From positions 2,222,702 to 2,249,210 of the forward strand of contig NC_049990.1 of the NCBI RefSeq assembly GCF_000003815.2: DNA of 26,509 nt, given 5' to 3'. The notes under the pieces are model-generated. The model was not told the origin of the DNA. It ran no database searches and saw only the letters and a program-made list of their open reading frames with translations. The translations under genes and the position numbers were made by a program. The DNA comes from Branchiostoma floridae (lineage: Eukaryota; Chordata; Leptocardii; Amphioxiformes; Branchiostomatidae). Numbering within the stretch: the stretch's first letter is position 1; each line of letters begins with the position of its first letter. Of the stretch, positions 17,960 through 25,427 are shown piece after piece.

Positions 17960-19173
17960 GTAAGACGATCTGTTGTATTTTGACCCCAAAAACTCTAGAT
18001 ATGACAGAAAACTGAAGCGTACAAGTATCGTGATTTTGGTAGGGGTCCCGTCAACTGGGAACTCAAATCCATTTTTCTGTCTTCTGTGGGTGTTGATAAA
18101 ACAAACCAGCCTACAGAAGGATTTGATATGCATGCTCCTTTTTTTAGCTTTGCTGTTTCCGCACCTAAAATGGATGAAATTTTCTATCATTATGTTTTTT
18201 CAAAATTCACACGGGGAAGCGAGGAGGTAAACAAAAGACAACGTTAACAACATATGGAGCCGTGAGGGGTTCACCGAGGGTTTTTCTTTTAACAATTGCT
18301 TGGGTTGTACCGTTGTATCCACCAAACAAAATGTTTGTTTAGGTATATGTACAATTGCAGGATCAATTTTCAAGTGTCTTTATTGATGTAGAAAAGGTTT
18401 ATTGGTATGCAAGGCGCAATTGATATATGTACGGTATACTGTAAACCCCTCTGCCCGCCCCTGGGTCGGAAAATTTCCGCTATCATGGCGTGTTCCTTTT
18501 TTTACGGGGAGGTTCAGTAACTGATGCTTGGACGTGTTTTCAGATTTTCTCATTCAGTGACTACATAATACAAAGTTAGTTTACCGAGAAATTTATAAGA
18601 ATTCGAGAGATTCGGTCACCATTTATTTGTTTTCATTGTAGCTACAAGCGTGAGGTGGCGTCTAGCGTCAATAGTCGCACTCCTTTGTTTTTGTCCTATT
18701 GTCATGTTTGTGAACAATAGATGTTGGCCCTTTCGCATTCGTTCATCTCATTAATAAAAACGTTTTTCATGACAAAATACATGTAGAAGGAAGACCGCGA
18801 AATCCGAAGGGCCAGACTGCAGACCAGGTTCTCGCCAGCGCATTTGAGCTTGTAAGGACATCTGCCCTGTGATTTGCCTTGATTTCAATCTCATTAAGCC
18901 GTTTTTTTACTGACAAAATCCGTTTTTCAACGCGAAATCCAAAGGGTCTGGCTGCAGGCCAGGTTCTCGCCAGCGCATTTATCTTGTAATTTGCAGTGAT
19001 TTCAGCGAATTCTATTCGGTGTTCAGTTTTTTTTCAAAAAATAAAATTCTGTATCAGTGGCAAAAATAAACCCCATTTTTGCAGCTCGCTACGCCTAACT
19101 GTAAAATTCATGCGGACTATGGATGAACTAGCATTAAGCATCTCTGACTTGATCGTTCATATTGCCTCTACAG
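17960..19173 (+). other. Intron 3
   Basis: The inferred intron is 1,214 bp. It holds the family block at about 18415-18545 and a direct duplication of a CAGGTTCTCGCCAGCGCATT segment (near 18830 and 18959) that is single in intron 2. It ends with a pyrimidine-rich GCCTCTACAG acceptor at 19173. No other gene is seen. Confidence 0.65.
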
Positions 19174-19195
19174 AAAGTGCACAAGATCTTAGAAA

Positions 19196-20047
19196 ATGGC
19201 AACAACAAGCAGTGTCCAGGGTTTGGGTGACGTCAGGGGAAAGCTGAAAAAGGATTCTTCAGTGCGATCTAACAAAGAGGAGAAACGCTACAGCTGTGAG
19301 GAGTGCAGCAGGCAGTTCAGTCGATTGGGTGATCTGAAAACACACATGCGGACTCACACAGGGGAGAAACCCTACAGGTGTGAGGAGTGCAGCAAGCAGT
19401 TCAGTAAGCTTGGGAATCTGAAGACTCACATGCGGACCCACACAGGGGAGAAACCCTACAGTTGTGGGGAGTGTAGCAAGCAGTTCAGTCAGCAGGGTGA
19501 TCTGAAGAAACACATGCGGACTCACACAGGTGAGAAACCTTACAAATGTGAGGAGTGCAGCAGGCAGTTTAGTGTGCTGCATAATCTGGAAAAACATGTG
19601 CGGACACACACCGGTGAGAAGCCTTACAGGTGTGAGGAGTGCAGCAGGCGATTCAGTGAACTGGTTACTCTGAAAAGACACATGCGGACTCACACAGGGG
19701 AGAAACCCTACCGTTGTGAGGAGTGCAGCAGACAGTTCAGTCAGCTGGGTGCTATGAACACCCACATGCAGACTCACACAGGGGAGAAACCCTACAGGTG
19801 TGAGGAGTGCGGCAAGCAGTTCAGTCGGCTGGATACTCTGAAGATTCACGTGCGGACACACACAGGGGAGAAACCTTACAAATGTGAGGAGTGCGGTAGG
19901 CAGTTCAGTGAGCTGGGTTCCCTTAAGAAACACATGCGGATTTACACAGGGGAGAAACCCTACAGGTGTGAGGAATGCAGCAGGCAGTTCAGTCAGTTGG
20001 GTTATCTGAAGAGTCACATGCGGACACACAGAGGGGAGAAAGCCTAG
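19196..20047 (+). CDS. C2H2 zinc-finger protein 3 (9 fingers)
   Basis: This is a 283-residue paralogue. The leader is MATTSSVQGLGDVRGKLKKD and onward to residue 31, then nine 28-residue fingers. Contact residues (-1,2,3,6) are R,G,D,T; K,G,N,T; Q,G,D,K; V,H,N,K; E,V,T,R; Q,G,A,T; R,D,T,I; E,G,S,K; Q,G,Y,S. Finger 8 ends HMRIY, so the second zinc-binding His is Tyr. The start (AAAATGG) has A at -3 and G at +4, 22 nt after the splice acceptor. The end, HRGEKA-stop, breaks in the linker after finger 9, and a decayed finger follows. It shares its framework almost residue for residue with its neighbours and differs at contact positions. A nuclear DNA-binding role is expected from the family; the target is unknown. 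Confidence 0.95.
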   Translation: MATTSSVQGLGDVRGKLKKDSSVRSNKEEKRYSCEECSRQFSRLGDLKTHMRTHTGEKPYRCEECSKQFSKLGNLKTHMRTHTGEKPYSCGECSKQFSQQGDLKKHMRTHTGEKPYKCEECSRQFSVLHNLEKHVRTHTGEKPYRCEECSRRFSELVTLKRHMRTHTGEKPYRCEECSRQFSQLGAMNTHMQTHTGEKPYRCEECGKQFSRLDTLKIHVRTHTGEKPYKCEECGRQFSELGSLKKHMRIYTGEKPYRCEECSRQFSQLGYLKSHMRTHRGEKA

Positions 20048-21120
20048 TCAAAGGTTCACCGGACAGTTCAGCAAGCCAGTTTACCTTACCTGTGTGCACG
20101 CGTAATGAACCCTGCAGATGCGAAAGTGAATCATACAGTTCATTTAGCTGTTGACCCTGAAGACTTAAATGCCTTATCAGCACGTTATCAGTAAAGTCAC
20201 TTCAGTTTGTGTTGTTGAGGCAACAGCTTTTCTGTTGTCTTGAAAGTTCGTCTGTGTTTGAAGAAGTCATTCTAGATTAGATTTGAACTGGTTTTGTTAA
20301 TCAAGAGTTTAAATGTTGTTTCCAACACAAACAATTGGACTTATCCAAACTTTGAACTCTTGATAGTATCGTTAGTCTTGTGTATTAATATTGTCTATTT
20401 GTGGCATATCATAAGCGGTGGATTGCTCATTTCATAACAAAGGCTTGAGTTTGACAGTTGAAAATTTGGGTAAGTCCAAGTTTGTCTTAGAAATGACAAT
20501 TCAGCATTTCCCCTTCATTGCAGTAGTTTTAATTCCACATAAATAGTTAGGTGTGGTTTTGTAGAAGTTAGTTTCTAAGATGTTAGTTTTGTTAAAAACG
20601 TATACTATTCAAGTTGATCCTGTCTTTTGACTTTTGTGAAGTAGTTTTGTTAAAGTTTTAACTTAACATTTTTTTTAAATCTAGAATCAAGGACGTTATG
20701 TATAGTCCTTGCTAGAACCTAACATGCTGTTAGGTATAACTAAAGATTGTTTTTGTACCTTCATTGATAAATGAGGAACAGTTGCAAGTTAATGAGTACA
20801 TGGGGGAAGGCGTTTTTTTCTTTACGAGTAAACTTACAACCAGCGATGATGATAAATGTACTATTTTCCTGTTCTTCTAGGAATAGTAGCTTTAGCTTTG
20901 TTTCTTTATATATTTCAGGCTTGTAGTTTGGATTTAAATGGGATAAGACTAGTAGAACTGCTAAGAATTTAGTTAGATAAGTTCACTTTACTGTTAAGTA
21001 ACTATCTCTGTTATAGATTTGTTCTAGTTTGCATTTATCAATTATATTCACAGTTACTTTCAAATAAACAGTTATAAGCCAAGCATGTAGTTTTTCTTTC
21101 ACACTTCAAATAAACATAAG
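20048..21120 (+). other. 3' UTR of gene 3
   Basis: It opens with a decayed finger (GQFSKPVYLTCVHA-stop in a shifted frame). The conserved GTTGTTGAGGCAACAGC segment lies near 20211. Remnants of the 26-bp repeat lie at about 20650-20760. Polyadenylation signals AATAAA lie at 21063-21068 and 21109-21114, in the same CAAATAAACA context as unit 1. Confidence 0.7.
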
Positions 21121-21199
21121 CCAAGTTTTTATTTTACATTGAATAAATCTCATGAGTACATGAGAAGCATAGGAAATATACATTTACTTATCATTAAAA

Positions 21200-21721
21200 C
21201 CATTAGAACACAAGGTATTTGTCGTAGAAGATACAAAGACCGGAAGTCCTGCTGTATTACCTTTGAAAGTCACTGGATTTTCTGATTCTTTCATTCTCCC
21301 AACACCACATTAGTGTTAAATAGACACACAATCCCTGCAGTATGTTCCGCCTATACCAGATATCACAGAGCCGGGGTGTGGCTAGAATCTTTAATGTCCA
21401 TCCACGCTACAACAATCATGAGAGTTATACAATGGGTTCTGCATTAAGCTAAGCAGAAGTTCGGCTCCGGCTATGATTATGGGGAAAACATTATTTCCAA
21501 GACAAAGAAAGGGGGACAAAATAGAAAACCTAACAAAATACGCCTAAAAATACGTCAAAAACAGTCTTAGCCGAACCTCTGCTTGAAGAATGCAATGTCG
21601 CGACATATTCATATATGGCCTCCTTTGGTCAATATTGACCACGGTAAAATCCTAATCGATATCAGCCCTATAACGTCGACTGTGGCTAAACAGTCCAATA
21701 CGAGAATGACAGTCCCTGCCG
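21200..21721 (+). promoter_or_regulatory. Putative, rearranged promoter region of gene 4
   Basis: Positions about 21220-21425 still match the distal promoter of units 2 and 3a (GACCGGAAGTC, CACAGAGCCG, GGCTAGAATCTTTAATGT). The proximal part with CAAAATGGCGGC is gone. In its place are an inverted-repeat element (21451-21584) and about 130 bp of other sequence. Gene 4 expression may therefore differ from that of genes 2 and 3. Confidence 0.45.
21451..21584. mobile_element. MITE-like element (134 bp) in the gene 4 promoter
   Basis: AAGCAGAAGTTCGGCT (21451-21466) and its reverse complement with one mismatch (21569-21584) form terminal inverted repeats. The right end reads CCTCTGCTTGAAG, related to the CTCCAAGCAGAGG terminus found elsewhere in the window. 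No coding capacity. Exact ends and target duplication are not resolved. Confidence 0.65.
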
Positions 21722-21943
21722 CATATCGCGACAACTATTGAGTAATCAGGAGAGGCTGTCTAACCCCTGACAGGAGAATACTTCCGGGTCATCTTCGCCG
21801 CGGCTTCCTGTTTACTCGAGGTGTCGAGGTCGACAGCGGTTTGGAAAAGTTCCCGTCCTTCCGGAGCAAAAAACACAACTTTCGCGGCTTTAGAGACAAC
21901 CTACTGGTGTTTGTGTGCAAGGCTAGGGTTCCAGTTTGTGCAG
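21722..21943 (+). other. Candidate 5' exon of gene 4, upstream ORF broken
   Basis: It is homologous to the other 5' exons and keeps the donor (GTAAGATG at 21944). The upstream-ORF start is lost (the ATGTCGCGACAAC of other units is ATATCGCGACAAC here), and in-frame stops lie in its first half. The FPSFRSKKHNFRGFRDNLLV stretch near the donor remains readable. The loss argues that the exon is not required to encode a peptide. Confidence 0.6.
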
Positions 21944-22826
21944 GTAAGATGATCGGTTCTGTTTTGACTCTAAAATGTCTGTAAATCTTTTAGAGAAAAC
22001 TGAATAATTTGAAGCGTGTCGTGATTTTGGTAGGGGTCCCGTCAACTGTCTTCTGTGGGTGTTAAAAAATAGACCAAAGCCTGCAGAAGGAAGTGATACA
22101 CACGTTTCTTTGAAGCGCTTGGCTGTTTTTCGCAAGTAGAATTTGGGTGAAATTTTCCATCAATGTTTATGTTTAAGAAGACGGAAAATTACGTAAACAA
22201 AATTCTTGGGCCCTTAAGGGGTTTATAGGTGATTTCTTTAACTTTTAAGCAAGGATCGAGGAGAAAGGTTGAAGATATAAACGTAAACAAATTTTGAGGC
22301 CGTTGAAGGGTTTATAGATGATCATTCTTTTATAATTCTTTTGTTATAATCGTTTGAAATGTTTTACCGGTATGCAGACCGCAGTTGATACATGTACGGT
22401 ATACTGTAAACCCCTCCGCCCGCCCCTGGACCGAAATCTTCCAGCCATTTCTGACATCTGGTGTTCATTATAGCGTGTTCCACATTTTACGGGGAGGTTC
22501 AGTAACTGATGCTTGGGTGTGTTTTCAAATTTAGAGTTTTCTCTTTGCACATTCGGGGACAACTTGTAATTTCTGTAACAAACAAAAAATCCAAAATCCG
22601 TTTTTGGTGAAGTTTGACCGAGTAATTTCACACATTTTACCGAGAAATTGCTACAAATTCGGGAGAATCTCCATTTCTTTGTTTTCATTGTACTGTAGCT
22701 ACGGAAGGGGTACGGCGTGTAGCGTCAGAAATCACACAACTTTGTGTTATCCTATTGTTATGCTCGTAAATAATAGCGCAGTTTCAGTTTCTTTCGCGTA
22801 CGTTAATCAGATTGAATACCTTTTTT
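21944..22826 (+). other. Proximal intron 4
   Basis: This is family intron sequence with the conserved block at about 22385-22525. A roughly 95-bp segment ending GGGTTTATAG(A/G)TGAT is present twice in tandem (about 22180-22240 and 22270-22325), with substitutions between copies. The inferred full intron is 2,355 bp (21944-24298), longer than introns 2 and 3 because of the elements downstream. Confidence 0.6.
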
Positions 22827-22855
22827 GCATTTTGCGACTTGCAGTCGCAAAATGC
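22827..22855. repeat. Perfect 13-bp hairpin with 3-nt loop
   Basis: GCATTTTGCGACT (22827-22839) and its exact reverse complement (22843-22855) are separated by TGC. It may be the end or core of a small dispersed element. It lies about 120 bp upstream of the tRNA-like segment. Confidence 0.8.
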
Positions 22856-22974
22856 CTTCTATCCATAGTAGTCGCCGTTGTGATGGGGTGATGGAGTGAT
22901 GTTGAGATGAACGGACCTGTTCAATCCATGCCAAACATTTCTATACCTGTTAAAACAGGCGTTTCTTCAACATG

Positions 22975-23062
22975 TTCGCACTGGCGCAGTGGTTAGAGTT
23001 TACGCATTCTAAACCAATGCACCCGGTTCGAATCCGTGGAGGTAGATTTTTTTTTCTTTTTT
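22975..23062 (+). mobile_element. tRNA-derived SINE-like segment or tRNA pseudogene
   Basis: Pol III promoter elements are clear: an A box GGCGCAGTGGTTAGAG at about 22983-22998 and a B box GGTTCGAATCC at about 23024-23034. GCATT/AATGC forms a perfect anticodon-type stem with a 7-nt loop, and CCCGG/CCGTG a nearly complete T stem. The acceptor stem does not pair, and extra bases lie between the D arm and the anticodon stem, so it is not a functional tRNA. A T9 tract (23047-23055) follows at once, like a pol III terminator. SINE identity is inferred; the 3' body was not recognised. Confidence 0.7.
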
Positions 23063-23664
23063 ACATCCATTAAAATACTAATTTTTACATCCATTTGGCC
23101 ACACCAATTTATTTCTTTGGTTAACGGATTCGCCGCTTTGGTTACTTGCCGAATAGAAATAAAAATTAAAAGCAAACCCACTTAAATATGCCCGCTACAG
23201 AGCTCACTCATCAACAGGCAGTGTAGTGAAATTGCTGCAGTTCACGCAAATTTTAACAGGTGGCGTCTAGATCTAGATTCAGGCACATATGTGAATCTCT
23301 CCATGCGCCAATATCAGGTTTAGTTACTCTGTTCTATTTATATGACATTCTAATAACTAGAAAAAAACGTTCACACACGCAAACATTGGCAAAATGCCAG
23401 CTTTTTTAAAAGCACTTGTTTAAATAAAAACGAAGTCCGCTACATTGTACAGATGCATATCCAAAGCGTCAGACCAGTCATTTCATCCCCCCCCCCCCTT
23501 TGCTGTTATTTGCCGTGATTTGTGTCCGAATTCGGTATTCTCAAAGCAGATGCTATGGTGGGATACGATAATATCTTTTATATCATACCTGTGACGCGAA
23601 AACGTTCGATATAGGTGTTCCGGACCGTGTGATACAAAGCCGTATCACACATGCTTCGAAGTTA
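23063..23664. other. Intron 4 middle, with C12 tract and a MITE-like terminus
   Basis: No gene is seen. A run of 12 C lies at 23487-23498. At about 23541 the sequence CTCAAAGCAGATGCTATGGT resembles the element ends at 3456 and 14087. Just before the hairpin element at 23665 lies CTTCGAAGTT (23654-23663), which recurs on its other side. Confidence 0.5.
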
Positions 23665-23796
23665 GCCTCCATAGCAGGCTCTCTATGGCGCCGGCAGTCA
23701 GAAAAGGCCAGCAATCAGCGACCCAGTACAAAAAGAAATGGCCAGCAAAAGTGTACTATGAGCCAACAAAGGCCATAGAGAGCCTGCTATGGAGGC
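23665..23796. mobile_element. MITE with perfect 24-bp terminal inverted repeats
   Basis: The ends at 23665-23688 and 23773-23796 are exact 24-bp reverse complements, beginning GCCTCCATAGCAGG. The flanks carry the same 10 bp, CTTCGAAGTT, at 23654-23663 and 23799-23808. They lie one base from the left arm and two bases from the right, which fits a 9-10 bp target duplication of Mutator/MuDR type. Because CTTCGAAG is itself palindromic, the flank could instead belong to the element. No coding capacity. Confidence 0.82.
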
Positions 23797-24011
23797 CACT
23801 TCGAAGTTGTATCACACACGTTCCCATCGAATAATTTGAAATACTCTAGATCTGAACACGCAGAGTGTAGCGCGGTCGAAAATTAGAATACCTAAGTCGG
23901 ACGTCGGAACATTGCAGTTGCAGCAATTTTTGTTCGAGAGCAGCAAAATTTTCTCAACTTCTGGTGTATTTTTAATCGAAATATGTGTTTTCTCAGGTTG
24001 GCATGATATGA

Positions 24012-24084
24012 ATAGAATATAACACGGTGTCGCGGGTCGGGCTGATACTTCGGTTTATACGGAATACACCGTGTTGTATTCTAT
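24012..24084. repeat. 19-bp inverted repeat (hairpin element)
   Basis: ATAGAATATAACACGGTGT (24012-24030) pairs with 24066-24084 with one mismatch, around a 35-nt GC-richer centre. It lies about 215 bp upstream of the gene 4 splice acceptor. It may be a very small MITE or solo hairpin; target duplications are not evident. Confidence 0.75.
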
Positions 24085-24320
24085 ACATACTGACTGGAGG
24101 AGTCTAACCGGCCCTCTTGGAGCTTACGAGGCAGAATTATTTTCGTTGCCTTTTTTTCTAAGAAAATGTTGCTCCTGTGGCAAAGACAACCCTTACTTCC
24201 GCCCCTCACCACGCCTTACTGAAAATTTTATGCCTTGCGGACAAAACAGCTATGAATGAAACATTTCTAACATGACCATTCCTCGATTGTCTCTACAGAA
24301 AGTGCAACAGATCTAGGAGG

Positions 24321-25427
24321 ATGTCGGCAACAAGCAGTGCCAAGAGTTTGGGTGACGTCAGAATAAAGGCGAAAAGGGATTCTTCTGAGCGATCTGTCAG
24401 AGAGGAGAAACGCTACAGGTGTGAGGAGTGCAGCAGGCAGTTCGGTAAGCTGTGTAATCTGAAGGCTCACATGCGGACTCACACAGGGGAGAAACCCTAC
24501 AAGTGTGAGGAGTGCAGCTGGCAGTTCAGTCAGCTGGGTGCTCTGAAGAGTCACATGCGGACTCACACAGGGGAGAAACCCTACCAGTGTGAAGAGTGCA
24601 ACAGGCAGTTCAGTCGGCAGAGTGATCTGAAGACTCACGTGCGGACTCACACAGGAGAGAAACCCTTTAAATGTGAGGAGTGCAACAGGAAGTTTAGTCG
24701 GCTGGATAGTCTGAAGAAACACTTGCGGACTCACACAGGGGAGAAACCCTACAGGTGTAAGGAGTGCAGCAAGCAGTTCAGTCAGCTGGGTGATCTGAAG
24801 AGACACATGCTGACCCACACAGGGGAGAAACCCTACAAGTGTGAGGAGTGCAGTAGACAGTTTAGTGTGCTGAATAGTCTGAAGAGTCACATGCGCACTC
24901 ACACAGGTGAGAAACCGTACAGCTGTGAGGAGTGCAGCAGGCAGTTCAGTTATCCGGGCAGTCTAGAGAGACACAAGAGGACTCACACAGGTGAGAAACC
25001 CTACAGGTGTGAGGTGTGCAGCAGACAGTTCGGTGAGTCGGGTGCTCTGACGAAACACATGCGGACTCACACAGGGGAGAAACCCTACATGTGTGAGGAG
25101 TGCAGCAAGCAGTTCAGTGAGCTGGTTAATCTGAAGAGACATATGCGGACTCACACAGGGGAGAAACCCTACCGGTGTGAGGAGTGCAGCAAGCAGTTCA
25201 GTCAGCCAGGTGAACTGAAGACTCACATGCGGACTCACACAGGTGAGAAACCCTACACGTGTGAGGAGTGCAGCAAGCAGTTCAGTCGACTGGATTCTCT
25301 GAAAAAACACATGCGGACTCATACAGGGGAGAAACCCTACAGGTGTGAGGTGTGTAGCAGAAAGTTCAGTCAGCTGGGAAATCTCAAGACTCACATGCGG
25401 ACTCACAGGGAAAACTCAAAGATGTGA
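24321..25427 (+). CDS. C2H2 zinc-finger protein 4 (12 fingers)
   Basis: This is a 368-residue paralogue, the longest of the four. A 31-residue leader (MSATSSAKSLGDVRIKAKRD and onward) precedes twelve 28-residue fingers, all with intact C2H2 ligands. Contact residues (-1,2,3,6) are K,C,N,A; Q,G,A,S; R,S,D,T; R,D,S,K; Q,G,D,R; V,N,S,S; Y,G,S,R; E,G,A,K; E,V,N,R; Q,G,E,T; R,D,S,K; Q,G,N,T. Fingers 4 and 11 share the helix RLDSLKK, and fingers 8 and 12 read CEVC, not CEEC, suggesting internal finger duplication. The start lies 22 nt after the acceptor (exon starts 24299), with A at -3. The end RENSKM results from breakage of the last linker. A nuclear regulator is expected; the target is unknown. 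Confidence 0.95.
   Translation: MSATSSAKSLGDVRIKAKRDSSERSVREEKRYRCEECSRQFGKLCNLKAHMRTHTGEKPYKCEECSWQFSQLGALKSHMRTHTGEKPYQCEECNRQFSRQSDLKTHVRTHTGEKPFKCEECNRKFSRLDSLKKHLRTHTGEKPYRCKECSKQFSQLGDLKRHMLTHTGEKPYKCEECSRQFSVLNSLKSHMRTHTGEKPYSCEECSRQFSYPGSLERHKRTHTGEKPYRCEVCSRQFGESGALTKHMRTHTGEKPYMCEECSKQFSELVNLKRHMRTHTGEKPYRCEECSKQFSQPGELKTHMRTHTGEKPYTCEECSKQFSRLDSLKKHMRTHTGEKPYRCEVCSRKFSQLGNLKTHMRTHRENSKM

Noticed and set aside
22975-23050. Functional tRNA gene
   Set aside because: The acceptor stem does not pair and there are extra bases between the D arm and the anticodon stem, despite good A and B boxes.
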